35,823 nt of DNA from JAKVCB01 sp963578605 (lineage in GTDB: Bacteria > Planctomycetota > Planctomycetia > Pirellulales > Lacipirellulaceae). Both the position numbers and the translations under genes were made by a program. Positions 7,399-16,275 of the stretch are shown here, piece after piece. The notes under the pieces were generated by a model. The model saw only the letters and a list, made by a program, of their open reading frames with translations. It was not told the origin of the DNA and did no database searches. Each line of letters begins with the position of its first letter. The first letter of the stretch is position 1. Location: positions 1-35,823 of the forward strand of contig CAUZEA010000056.1 in the NCBI GenBank assembly GCA_963578605.1, in the 5' to 3' direction.

Positions 7399-10300
7399 CT
7401 ACAGCAGCCGCCAGTCGAGTGTTTCTCTCAACACGAGTGCCAGTGCTGCGGTTATCGATTCGTCTTCATCGTGGTCGTCGACCACCACGCGATTGCGCTG
7501 GAGGTCATCGTCCGGGTCGGTGTCCCGCGGGTGGCTTTCGGCCAGGAGCAGGTCCTCAAAAATGGCCCTTTCGGTGACTTCGTCGACCGATTCGGCCGAG
7601 GCAAACGACTCGCGTTGCACTGTGGTAACCGGTTCGGCAAAGCGAATCACAAATTGCAAGTCATCACCGAACACGTTTTCGATGACCGGGCCGTGGCCTG
7701 TTGTGGAGGTATCCTGCTGGGCAATCGAACTGGTTCGGCTTGTTGACGGAGCCACATAAATAGTTTGCGTTCCATTGAGGCCGACGGAGATTGTTCTGGT
7801 GGTGTAGCCAAGCCCTGCGATGTAGCTGGCCAGATCGGTGAATGGGGCGGTAGTGTGCGGTTGGGCATGGTTATTGGGTGCACCGTTGTGGGGTGCGGCC
7901 AGTGACCGCGCGGCGACGCTCGATCGGCTGCTACTGCTGCTTGCGGTACCCACCTGGCGGTTATCGGCCCAGATGGTCATGTCGGCAGCATCGACCACTC
8001 CGTCACCGTTGCCGTCAGCCCGGAGATCGCTGGTCGAACCAAACGTCGATTTCCAGAGGTCGTAATCGTTGTTGTCGACAACGTAGTTCCCGTCAAAGTC
8101 ACCATCGATGATTTGGGCTGGCGTAAGCGAGTTACCAAACATGTAATCTTCGACTTCACCCGCGGAGTTCGATCCACCAGTGTAGCTGAGGTTGGCCTCT
8201 CCCCAACGAAAGCGGGCAGCCACGGCACCGCCGCTTGCAGGCAGGGAGGGAGCTTGAAACGCGAGCATGTGCACCCCGGCAGTCAGGGCGTGATTGGTGA
8301 AGATTTGCTCGCCTGTATCAAAGGCTTGGTTCCCGTTGAAGTCCATCCAGGCGTTGAGCCAGCCTCCCGAGCCCGTCAATTCAATTTGGATAATATTGGT
8401 ACCCACTTCCAGTTCGATCGGGTTCCCCAGTCCATCGGTGGGGCTACCTATCGCGTTGACCAGCTGCACGCCGTCGTCGTAATTGTCGCCGCTGCCGCCC
8501 GAGTCAGGTTTCCCATCCAATTCACCAGTGACGTTGTTGCCTATCGAGAACCCATAGACGGCCAGATGCCACGGGCCATTGTCCAGGGCTAAGGTGGGGA
8601 AACCACCTCCCAGGTCGCCGAAGTCACGTTGGGCGACCGCCTCGAGGCCGAACTGCAAGTTACTGAAAGTGCCATCGCCGGTCATATTTACCGAGTGGAA
8701 GCTGGAAAGTGGCATCGTCATCTGTGCCAGGTTCCACGTGCTTAGCCGGACGTGAACGGTGCCCGGCTGGACGTTGTCGAACGAATAAGCACCGTTTGCC
8801 CCGGTGATCGTCTCCGCCTCACCGGGATCAAGGTCGCCATTCAGGTTGGTATCGAGATAAACGCTCACGCCCGCTGCGCCGGTTTCGCTGGCGTCCATGA
8901 CGCCGTTGCCATTGCTGTCGAGGAAGACCGCACCGAAGACTCGTCCCGGGACGGCTGGCCCTGGGGTTCCCGAGTCGGCCGGGGGCATCAAGGCGAAATC
9001 AACCTGGATGATTGGCTGCGAGGGGTTGATGGTGACCGACTGGAAAGGGCCGCATGCGCCGGTGTGGGTCCAGCCGGTAGGCAGCACGACACCCACGTTG
9101 ATCGATCCCGTGTCGGTAGGAACTTCCAGTTGGTAGGTTCCATCCGAAAGGGTCTCTGCCGACGGATCGCCAAGTGGATCGTACTGGCCATTGTTGTTCA
9201 GATCGGCGAAGACGGTAAAACTGCCGACACCCACATCGAACCCATCGAACTGGCCGTTGCCCGCCAGGTCGGCATAGACGAAGCCGGTGCTGGTACCGGT
9301 GCCGAATTCCGGTTGCGGTGATCCCGGTGGAAGTGGCCCGCCGTCGAGCAGGAAATTGATTCCGCGCACATGGTCGGCAAGCGTGGTGCCCAGGTCAGGA
9401 TGGGTCCAGGCAGCGGGAGTGCCAGAGCCATTATCGATGGTGCGAATCCGCTCGAAGTCGCCCGTGGTCCCCATGCCGTCTTGGGCCTGGAATATTTCAA
9501 CCTCTTTTTGCCCGGCGTAGAACCACTCGGGCGTGATTTGCCACTGTTGCTGGAAGCGGGGCAGGGTATCGGCCAGGCCACCCGACTCGGCCAGCGGGTC
9601 GCGGCCGAGTGGGTCGACCACCCGGAGGGTGTAGTTGCCTGGCACGACGTCGAAGTAAAAATTGCCATCGTGTCCGGTCGTGAATTGGTAGATACCTCCG
9701 CAGCTATCGCCGGTCGGAAACAATTGAACGGTTACATTGCCAGCGAACGATTCCTGGTTCACATCGCCAATACGCGTGATTTCGCTCTGGCGATTGGTAA
9801 TATGGTCTTGATCAAGATCTAATTCCGGCACGGTAAGCTGGGTGTTTTGCAGGTAGCGGTCGAAGTTGAAGTCGCCATCCTGGTTCTGATCAACCCCCAC
9901 CGATCCCTGGATCCGCTGCGAGCCTGGTGGGAGCGGGTTGCCGTGGAAGATCACCTCGACTTCGTCAACGGTTAACCCGGAGCCGAAATTCTCCAGGTGC
10001 AGTTCCCAGGTTCGCTCGCCGGTTTCTTGCGGCAAGGCCGTGCCGCTTTGGGTGGCTTCCAGTTTCGAGAGTAAGGCGTCCTGGAGGAAGGGTTCGCCGG
10101 TGGCCGGGTCGAGAATCACCGCTGGATCGCTCCGCTCGCCCCAGGCCCGGTTGGTGGCGAAGGTCCAGTTTAGTTCTCCCTCGTCTCCCTCGCCTTCCTC
10201 GCCTTCCTCGACTTTCTCGTCTTCTTCGCCTTCCGCGCCTTCCTCGGAGCCAAACTCGCCGGGCGCGACGCCCGGCCATGACGGTTGCTGCAGCGTGTCA

Positions 10301-12483
10301 GTAGTCTCATCGCCAGTCTCATCGCCGGCAAGATCGTAAAAGCTGTTGAGTTGCGAATGGGTCCCACCGGGCGACACCAGGTTAATGGCCGTATAGTTGA
10401 GGGCATCGGTGCCGTCGGTAATCTTCAGCCGCACTTCAAGTGTTTCGACGTTCATCAATTGCGAGTCGGGAACCTTGACGGCGAGGAAGCCGTCCGAGTA
10501 ACCAGTTACCGCCAACTCGGCAAGAGGGCTATCTTCACGGTTCTCACCAAAAAAGCCATCCGGAAATTCATCTCGACCTGGAAGCCGCCCGGGGACAAGC
10601 ATCGTCCCTAGTTCTGTGTCGCGATCGGGATCTCCCAGTTCCAAGCTTTCTGCAGCTGCAACTTCCAAAGTTTCTGTTTGGGTGAACGTGGTCCAGGTTT
10701 TTTCGGGCAGCAGCGTTTGGCCGGTCGCGGTCCACTTCTGGGCCAGGGCCACGGCCATCTCGGCATCGACCCCACCATGACCGTAGCCAAAGTCTTCGCC
10801 AAACACGCCGCGGCCATGGCTAACGGTGTAACCTGCGGCGTTGGCAAACAACAGCGGTGAGGGTGGCGCATGAAACACGCGGCTTTCCAGGCCGGTGGCT
10901 GCCGGTTCACCACTCACGCGCCACTTGGGATCTTTTTGCGATTGTTCCTGCAGGACGTGACTGATTCGGGTTCCCGTTCCGGAGCCGTTCATGCGAATGT
11001 CCTGGTCTCGGAAGAGCTGGGCCGGGTTGATGGTCCAGCTGTTTTTACCGACGTAGCGATCATCGCCCGTGTTGCCAGCACCCGTTCCGGGGATCTCGAA
11101 CTGGGCGATTTGCTCGGATGAGCGGACAAGGATTTCCTGCACGTCGCGCCACCCCAGGTACGGGTTGGCTTCGAGCATCAGCGCGATCACCCCGCTCACG
11201 ATGGGAGCCGAGGCCGACGTGCCGTTGAACCGCGAGGTGTAATCGGTATCGGGGAAGTAATCGTCGATTTCCGATCCGCCGAGAGGTGGTTCTGTGTTAT
11301 CGCCATAATCACCTGTAAAGTCAGCCGTCCAAATCCCGCTGCCGATCTTCGTGTCGAGGCCAATCTCTTGGAAGAAGGAAGCCGTGGGTGCCGCCACCAG
11401 CACACTGGGACCACCCTCAGGGTAATTGGTAATGGTGCCGTCGACGTTGGCGTACAACCCATCGTGGTCGTAGCCAGTCACGCCAATCGTATACCGGGAT
11501 GAAACGTAGCCGTCGTAGCCGGCGAAGCCTCGCACGACTGCGCCACCATAGTCATAGGCACCATTGCCGGATGACCATACATGAATGTTACCTAGGCCGC
11601 CGCGACCGAGGAAAACGGAGTCCCGAAGAGCCTCGGTTGCCAATAGACCAGGCCCTTTAACGTTACGGGTGCCATCAGGGGGGCCCCAACTATGATTATA
11701 GATATCGATGTCGTCCATTTCGTAGACAAAGGATATTGCCTCCCCTTCGTCTCGCCACAACGGGGACAAAGGCCAATCTGGATTTTGGTTGAGCCAAATG
11801 GGCGCGATTTGGGCGTTGTAGGCTACGCCAGTTGTACCCAGGCTGTTGCCTCCCACACCCGCGGCAAGCGAAGCGACCTGCGTGCCGTGCGGGCGGGGCC
11901 CGGGTAGAGGCACCGGCTCCCCATCGATGACGACTATGCCCCCACCAAGTACGAGGTGTACATTGTCACTGCCTTCAGGTCCATCCCACGGGTTAAATCG
12001 CAGATCGGGATGGATGTTGGCTGCCAGGTCGGGGTGGGTGATCTCGACTCCCGAATCGACAATGCCGATCACCACCCCCGCGCCGGTGATGCCCTGCTCC
12101 CAGACGGGAACGACGTTAATGTCGACTCCGGGTGTTCCGTAGATCGGCTGAAAGTTGGGGCTGCCAATGTCGACCTGCCCCGTGTTTTGGAGGTGCCACT
12201 GGTACTGGAGATAGGGATCATTCGGCACCGATCGCAGGGCGGCTTCCCCGCCGCCGGATGTGTGCGTACGGGCCGCGGCGATTTCCCGAGACCAGATCTC
12301 GGCCAGTCCTGCGGCCGTATCGCTCGAGAGACTTTCGAAGTCGAGTAGCCCGCTTGCCGACAGGAGGTGACGCTCTTCGAGCCGCTCAAAGGTCCACTGT
12401 TTATGCGGGTGGCCCGATAGCGCGGCCCGCTCCAGCACACCCCATCCCCGCTGGGGACGGTGCTTTGATGGTTGCTTTTTCAC
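7399..12483 (-). CDS. Kexin-like subtilase with P domain, Cna-B-like repeats and dockerin
   Basis: A 1,694-residue paralogue of the neighbouring subtilase with the same architecture and a complete triad: Asp143 (IVDSG), His199 (HGT), oxyanion Asn307 and Ser423 (GTSASAP). The layout recalls kexin/furin enzymes: the segment after the Ser (GVIALMLEANPYLGWRDVQ) resembles that group, and a P-domain-like region follows (SPGGTHSQL, NRAWGE, TWELHLENF). An acidic Glu/Gly-rich insert (about 740-770) interrupts the P domain. Cna-B/SdrD-B-like Ca-binding repeats, a GEVEDY segment, a type I dockerin (about 1457-1512) and a tail ending DWRLL follow. The start is GTG (12483) with GAAGGTAA upstream. The N-terminus has the FERLEERHLLS motif but no ordinary hydrophobic signal peptide. 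A cell-surface or secreted endopeptidase is likely; its substrate is unknown. Confidence 0.94.
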   Translation of the reverse strand: MKKQPSKHRPQRGWGVLERAALSGHPHKQWTFERLEERHLLSASGLLDFESLSSDTAAGLAEIWSREIAAARTHTSGGGEAALRSVPNDPYLQYQWHLQNTGQVDIGSPNFQPIYGTPGVDINVVPVWEQGITGAGVVIGIVDSGVEITHPDLAANIHPDLRFNPWDGPEGSDNVHLVLGGGIVVIDGEPVPLPGPRPHGTQVASLAAGVGGNSLGTTGVAYNAQIAPIWLNQNPDWPLSPLWRDEGEAISFVYEMDDIDIYNHSWGPPDGTRNVKGPGLLATEALRDSVFLGRGGLGNIHVWSSGNGAYDYGGAVVRGFAGYDGYVSSRYTIGVTGYDHDGLYANVDGTITNYPEGGPSVLVAAPTASFFQEIGLDTKIGSGIWTADFTGDYGDNTEPPLGGSEIDDYFPDTDYTSRFNGTSASAPIVSGVIALMLEANPYLGWRDVQEILVRSSEQIAQFEIPGTGAGNTGDDRYVGKNSWTINPAQLFRDQDIRMNGSGTGTRISHVLQEQSQKDPKWRVSGEPAATGLESRVFHAPPSPLLFANAAGYTVSHGRGVFGEDFGYGHGGVDAEMAVALAQKWTATGQTLLPEKTWTTFTQTETLEVAAAESLELGDPDRDTELGTMLVPGRLPGRDEFPDGFFGENREDSPLAELAVTGYSDGFLAVKVPDSQLMNVETLEVRLKITDGTDALNYTAINLVSPGGTHSQLNSFYDLAGDETGDETTDTLQQPSWPGVAPGEFGSEEGAEGEEDEKVEEGEEGEGDEGELNWTFATNRAWGERSDPAVILDPATGEPFLQDALLSKLEATQSGTALPQETGERTWELHLENFGSGLTVDEVEVIFHGNPLPPGSQRIQGSVGVDQNQDGDFNFDRYLQNTQLTVPELDLDQDHITNRQSEITRIGDVNQESFAGNVTVQLFPTGDSCGGIYQFTTGHDGNFYFDVVPGNYTLRVVDPLGRDPLAESGGLADTLPRFQQQWQITPEWFYAGQKEVEIFQAQDGMGTTGDFERIRTIDNGSGTPAAWTHPDLGTTLADHVRGINFLLDGGPLPPGSPQPEFGTGTSTGFVYADLAGNGQFDGFDVGVGSFTVFADLNNNGQYDPLGDPSAETLSDGTYQLEVPTDTGSINVGVVLPTGWTHTGACGPFQSVTINPSQPIIQVDFALMPPADSGTPGPAVPGRVFGAVFLDSNGNGVMDASETGAAGVSVYLDTNLNGDLDPGEAETITGANGAYSFDNVQPGTVHVRLSTWNLAQMTMPLSSFHSVNMTGDGTFSNLQFGLEAVAQRDFGDLGGGFPTLALDNGPWHLAVYGFSIGNNVTGELDGKPDSGGSGDNYDDGVQLVNAIGSPTDGLGNPIELEVGTNIIQIELTGSGGWLNAWMDFNGNQAFDTGEQIFTNHALTAGVHMLAFQAPSLPASGGAVAARFRWGEANLSYTGGSNSAGEVEDYMFGNSLTPAQIIDGDFDGNYVVDNNDYDLWKSTFGSTSDLRADGNGDGVVDAADMTIWADNRQVGTASSSSSRSSVAARSLAAPHNGAPNNHAQPHTTAPFTDLASYIAGLGYTTRTISVGLNGTQTIYVAPSTSRTSSIAQQDTSTTGHGPVIENVFGDDLQFVIRFAEPVTTVQRESFASAESVDEVTERAIFEDLLLAESHPRDTDPDDDLQRNRVVVDDHDEDESITAALALVLRETLDWRLL
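10170..10262 (-). repeat. Low-complexity Glu/Gly coding repeat within subtilase P domain
   Basis: The plus strand shows repeated CTCGCCTTC-type units that encode an acidic Glu-Glu-Gly-rich stretch on the minus strand. The stretch interrupts the P-domain-like region between its SPGGTHSQL and NRAWGE motifs, a loop that also carries an unrelated insertion in the neighbouring paralogue. Confidence 0.75.
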
Positions 12484-12929
12484 AGCAAGTTACCTTCGCC
12501 TTTGTTCCGTGATATAGCGCTCGCAATCGCGGCTTGCGACAGGTTGCTAGCCCCCGCGCGACCCGGGATTATCCAAGCTAGTTTGGATGGGTCGATAGCA
12601 GCAATCGTAATGCGTCAGTCTGAAGCGCTACGTTTATACTAAATCCGCTTTAAAACCACGTCAAACAATTTAGTTGTGCTGACCGCTGCTGACTGCCAAA
12701 TTGGCCCAGCCGGCCCTGCAGGGCCGCAAGTGCACCGAGTGTGTCCCAGTACGGTTTTTACGGGGTTTTTGAGTTTCTGTCGCCGATTCGGCTGTAAATT
12801 TGGGTTCCCTGTACCGATTTTGCGGAAAGAGCTGATTTTTGGGCTCTTAGCGGTCCGATAAATTACCTCGACTGGCTTTCCGCACAGCATGAATTCGGGC
12901 CTTGCGCCGGAAATCAACGGAGAAAATCG
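12484..12929. other. Divergent intergenic region between subtilase and BBP7-like gene
   Basis: No gene is visible in these 446 bases. Three inverted repeats stand out: TCGCAA/TTGCGA arms at 12521-12539 (5' of the subtilase), ATCCAA/TTGGAT arms at 12571-12588, and a perfect 16-base palindrome CGGCCCTGCAGGGCCG at 12711-12726. Both divergent genes should be driven from here, but I cannot name a confident promoter. Confidence 0.5.
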
Positions 12930-14540
12930 ATGAAGGGTTGCCAAACGCTGGCCACAGTTGCATTTTTTACGGTGGCCAACCTGCTCTGCGTAACTGCCTT
13001 GGCCATACCGCCGGGAGGTTCTGTCGTGCCCCAAGCTGGGGCGGCGGAGCAGCCGGCCGGCGGAGGGGTTTTTCAGGCAATCTGGCGTCCGGGTGCCCAA
13101 GACGCTGACGCGGTTCGGTTTTCCAACTACGTCAATGCCAACGGTGGTCAGGTGGTGGTTCCGGCCGGGTATGGCCCGCCGCTGATTGCTGGCCAGGGTG
13201 CTGGCCAGAACGCCGGTGGCGTGATGCCGGCCGGGTATGCCTACGGGCCGGTTGGCTGCGCCGGGTGTGGTTGCGCGTCGTGCGGCTCGGAATGTGGGTC
13301 CGCTTGCTGTGGTTGCCAGTCGGGAGTTTTTCCCTGCGAAGGTTATTGCGGACGGAGTCCGTGTTGCAATCCCACTGCAGCTGGGCCAGGGATTTATGGC
13401 TGTTGTCCGCCACCGGGTACCGCCCCACCGTATGGCTACGACGAAGACCGGGCCGGTGCCGCGTGTTTGGGGCTCGATCAATGGGGTCCGCACTACTTCG
13501 ACGTGCGGGTCGAAGCCGTGGCGATGACACGTGTCAGTACCTACGGGCCGTATCAAGGATTCACCGTAGAAGGAGCTAGTGCGACCCCCGATGACGTCGT
13601 CTTGGACAGCGACGATCTCAAGTACGGGTTTGCGCCCGGTTTTCGCATCATGGGCCGCTACGATTTGGGGCCGCTCGCCGTGTTTGAGTTTGGCTATATG
13701 GGTATTTACAGTTTCGACAGCAAAGCAGCTGCCAGGGATGAAGACGCCGGTCCGGACGACGAGGGTGACCTTTTCTCACTCTGGTCAGGTATTTTTTGCG
13801 ACAGTAGTTTTACCCCACCAGATATCGTAACTCCAGCAATCCCTGGCCCGGCGGGGCCGCATGCGCAAACCGAGCGTTCGAATCTGCAGTCGATCCGGAT
13901 TCGGTCGGACTTGCAAACGGCTGAAATGAGTTACCGCCGGTACTGGGTCGGTTACACGCCAAAGATTTCAGGTACGTTCCTGGCCGGGGCCCGTTATACG
14001 CGGATTGACGAAGATTTTCGCTTCTACACCTATGGTGGGCAGTATGACGAGGGCGACCCGGAGTGGCTCAAGTACGACACCGACACCGAAAATAACCTGA
14101 TTGGTTTTCAGACTGGTGGTGACATGTGGATTACCATCCGGCAGGGACTGCGGATTGGTGGTGAGACCAAGGTTGGTATCTACGGCAATCACCACAAAGT
14201 TCACACCCATATCCGTGCCAGTTCGGACGAAGGTTTGGACCCGGACCTCTTTGAAGGAGGGGACGACTTCGACGAGAAGTTTCGTGGTAACCGTGTTGCC
14301 TTCATCGGCGAAGCAAGTCTCGACGTGGTCTTCGACCTGCTGCCGAGTTGCTCGTTGCGGGCCGGCTATGAAGTGCTGTTTGCCAACAGCCTGGCGCTGG
14401 CGGGCAACAATTTCAATAACGGCAATATTTACGATCAGGAGCTAGGCGCAGACTGCCCTCCCGTCAGAAAATCCTTCTCCAACAGCAATGCCAGCGCTCT
14501 GTACCACGGTGCGCACCTCGGTTTAGAATACATCTGGTAA
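12930..14540 (+). CDS. BBP7-like outer-membrane beta-barrel protein
   Basis: This 536-residue exported protein has a signal peptide at residues 1-25 (hydrophobic AFFTVANLLCVTALA, cleavage near ALA). A Gly/Pro/Cys-rich region follows at about 95-165 with many CGC, CCG and CxxC clusters. The remainder alternates short amphipathic beta-strands (for example the RYWVGYTPK, LAGARYTRI and LRIGGETKVGIYG segments) and ends in the aromatic LGLEYIW, as expected for a substrate of the outer-membrane assembly machinery. This arrangement matches the BBP7-like/Lpg1974-like pore-forming proteins that are abundant in planctomycetes. The ATG is preceded by GGAGAAAATCG. It is probably an outer-membrane porin or structural barrel. 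The family assignment is by pattern, so the exact subfamily is less certain than the barrel nature. Confidence 0.85.
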   Translation: MKGCQTLATVAFFTVANLLCVTALAIPPGGSVVPQAGAAEQPAGGGVFQAIWRPGAQDADAVRFSNYVNANGGQVVVPAGYGPPLIAGQGAGQNAGGVMPAGYAYGPVGCAGCGCASCGSECGSACCGCQSGVFPCEGYCGRSPCCNPTAAGPGIYGCCPPPGTAPPYGYDEDRAGAACLGLDQWGPHYFDVRVEAVAMTRVSTYGPYQGFTVEGASATPDDVVLDSDDLKYGFAPGFRIMGRYDLGPLAVFEFGYMGIYSFDSKAAARDEDAGPDDEGDLFSLWSGIFCDSSFTPPDIVTPAIPGPAGPHAQTERSNLQSIRIRSDLQTAEMSYRRYWVGYTPKISGTFLAGARYTRIDEDFRFYTYGGQYDEGDPEWLKYDTDTENNLIGFQTGGDMWITIRQGLRIGGETKVGIYGNHHKVHTHIRASSDEGLDPDLFEGGDDFDEKFRGNRVAFIGEASLDVVFDLLPSCSLRAGYEVLFANSLALAGNNFNNGNIYDQELGADCPPVRKSFSNSNASALYHGAHLGLEYIW

Positions 14541-14557
14541 GTGGCAAACTGCCTGCG

Positions 14558-14644
14558 ATGCCTGCCAGCAAAACCGTGCCTGTCAAGAAAACCGTGCCTG
14601 TCAAGAAAACCGTGCCTGTCAAGAAAACCGTGCCTGTCAGATAA
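14558..14644 (+). other. 28-codon micro-ORF made almost entirely of the 18-bp repeat
   Basis: An ATG at 14558 opens a frame that passes through the whole tandem array and stops at TAA 14642-14644. It would encode a basic peptide with the hexad Lys-Lys-Thr-Val-Pro-Val repeated. There is no ribosome binding site, and the frame starts 18 bases after the porin stop. Because the 18-bp unit is a multiple of three and has no stop codon in this frame, an open frame is expected by chance. I record it as a possibility, not a gene. Confidence 0.2.
14570..14641. repeat. 4 x 18-bp intergenic tandem repeat
   Basis: Four head-to-tail copies of AAAACCGTGCCTGTCAAG start at 14570, 14588, 14606 and 14624. The first three are identical; the last differs at its end. 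They lie 30 bases after the stop codon of the BBP7-like gene. A partial look-alike (AAAACCGTGCCTG) occurs once more near 16350. Confidence 0.92.
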
Positions 14645-14791
14645 GAGGAAGTGCAGCGCTTTGCTGCCATGGTAACGGCGGGCCACCGCGGACCTGTCGA
14701 AGAAGGCAACGGCAGGAGGTGGTTTTTGCCCACAAACCGGGGCATTCTTTAAGACTCTACCGGCCGGTCGCATTGGCAGTTACAATAAAAC

Positions 14792-14835
14792 GTATCTTTT
14801 GTGCGCCAACGGTGTATCTTTTGTGCGCCAACGGT
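14792..14835. repeat. 2 x 22-bp perfect tandem repeat upstream of hflX
   Basis: The 22-base unit starting GTATCTTTTGTGCGCCAACG is exactly duplicated (14792-14813 and 14814-14835), about 100 bases upstream of the chosen hflX start. The rest of the 14645-14934 gap contains no plausible gene. TACAAT at 14781-14786 could be a -10 box but lacks a good -35 partner. Confidence 0.9.
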
Positions 14836-14934
14836 TTTGTGGTACGAAGGTGTAGTGAACCATCACGCGACGTTTTGCCAGTTTTTGGCAAATCCCCACA
14901 GGTCCACCGATCCCGGAGATCCACCCACACAGCA

Positions 14935-16275
14935 ATGGAAATTGATCGCAAGCAGGGAGTCGAAAGCGAAGCGGCACTTCTGGTGGGAGTGTATCTGAAC
15001 GGTCAGCGACTCGCTGAAGATCCACTGGATGAACTTGCAGGCCTCGTAGAGACGGCCGGTGCGCGCGTGGTGGGGCTCATGACCCAGCGGCGCGAGAGGC
15101 CCGACAAAACCACCTATCTGGGCAAAGGCAAGCTGGACCAACTACAGAAGCTGGTCGAGTCGACCGAGGCCGATGTGGTTATTTTTGACAATGACCTTTC
15201 GCCGGCCCAGATCCGTAACCTGGAACAAACCTTGGAAGTGAAGGTCCTGGATCGAACCGAGGTGATCCTCGACATCTTCTCCAGCCGGGCCCAGACCCAT
15301 GAGTCGCGGCTGGCGGTCGAACTGGCGCAACTGGAATACTCGTTTCCCCGTTTGAAACGAATGTGGACGCACCTGTCGCGGATGAAGATGGGCGTTGGCA
15401 TGCGCGGCCCGGGTGAAAAGCAGTTAGAAACCGATCGCCGGCTGGTTGAAAAACGGATCACTGATTTGCGGGGTGAATTGGACAAAGTGCTCCGCCGACG
15501 CGAACGAGAGGTGGCCGCCCGCGATGATCGGATGACCGTCTCGCTGGTAGGGTACACGAATGCCGGTAAGAGCACGTTGATGAACGCGCTGACCGATGCC
15601 GGGGTTGTGGTCCAGGATAAATTGTTTGCGACGCTCGACACGCGGACCCGCCGCTGGCAGCTTTCCGGTTGGGGGCCCGTGTTGCTTTCTGATACGGTCG
15701 GCTTCATCCGTGATTTGCCTCACCACCTGGTGGCCAGTTTCAAGGCCACCCTGGAAGAAGCTCGCCAGGCCGATTTACTATTGCACGTGGCCGACGTGAG
15801 CAATCCGGCTGTGTTGGACCAGGTTTCTGCCGTGTACGGCGTGTTGGAGGAATTGGGGATTGAGCAAAAGGATACGGTTTTGGTGCTCAATAAAATGGAT
15901 GCCGTAGTTGATCCAGGAACGATTGGTGCGATCCAACGCGACTATCCCGGGGCGGTTGCCATCAGCGCAACGGCTAGCATGGGTCTGTTGCAGCTCGAGA
16001 GTATTGTGAGCGAAGCGCTGAGCCACAATTTTCTGGATGTCGATATCGAGACGAGCGTCAGCAACGGACGGCTGTTGGCCTACCTGGCAAAAAATGGCGA
16101 GGTCCTTAGCCGCACCTACACGGAAAACCGCGTTTCGGTACATTGCCGTTTGCCACGCAAATTTGTGGGACGGATTTCCCCCGCAGAAGCGACCGTGAAA
16201 TTAAGAGAAAACGGACGCGTCTCCTCTTCAGAGATTGCCAACGGACAGCCCCCGCTCGATTCGGATGTCGCCTAG
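14935..16275 (+). CDS. hflX: GTPase HflX
   Basis: This 446-residue protein is a ribosome-associated P-loop GTPase of the Obg/HflX superfamily; characterised HflX proteins split or rescue stalled 70S ribosomes under stress. An N-terminal HflX domain contains the family's TYLGKGKLDQL segment, followed by a helical linker with MRGPGEKQLETDRR. The G domain has G1 GYTNAGKST (about 206-214), G3 DTVGF (about 253), G4 NKMD (about 319) and a G5-like SATA. The reading frame is open further upstream to 14719, but that extension is unlike any HflX and runs through the 22-bp tandem repeat, so the ATG at 14935 is preferred. Length is normal for the family. It is transcribed alone between the porin and the giant protein. 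Confidence 0.95.
   Translation: MEIDRKQGVESEAALLVGVYLNGQRLAEDPLDELAGLVETAGARVVGLMTQRRERPDKTTYLGKGKLDQLQKLVESTEADVVIFDNDLSPAQIRNLEQTLEVKVLDRTEVILDIFSSRAQTHESRLAVELAQLEYSFPRLKRMWTHLSRMKMGVGMRGPGEKQLETDRRLVEKRITDLRGELDKVLRRREREVAARDDRMTVSLVGYTNAGKSTLMNALTDAGVVVQDKLFATLDTRTRRWQLSGWGPVLLSDTVGFIRDLPHHLVASFKATLEEARQADLLLHVADVSNPAVLDQVSAVYGVLEELGIEQKDTVLVLNKMDAVVDPGTIGAIQRDYPGAVAISATASMGLLQLESIVSEALSHNFLDVDIETSVSNGRLLAYLAKNGEVLSRTYTENRVSVHCRLPRKFVGRISPAEATVKLRENGRVSSSEIANGQPPLDSDVA

Noticed and set aside
14570..14641. Possible CRISPR array (four regular repeats)
   Set aside because: The 18-bp units are directly adjacent with no spacers, and there are no cas genes in the window.
14719..14934. N-terminal extension of HflX to 14719
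   Set aside because: The extra 72 residues are unlike HflX, run through a 22-bp tandem repeat, and the ATG at 14935 gives the normal family length.
15114..15707. Minus-strand open frame of about 197 codons opposite hflX
   Set aside because: Antisense to the conserved G domain; composition is Ser/Arg-rich as expected for a reversed GTPase frame.
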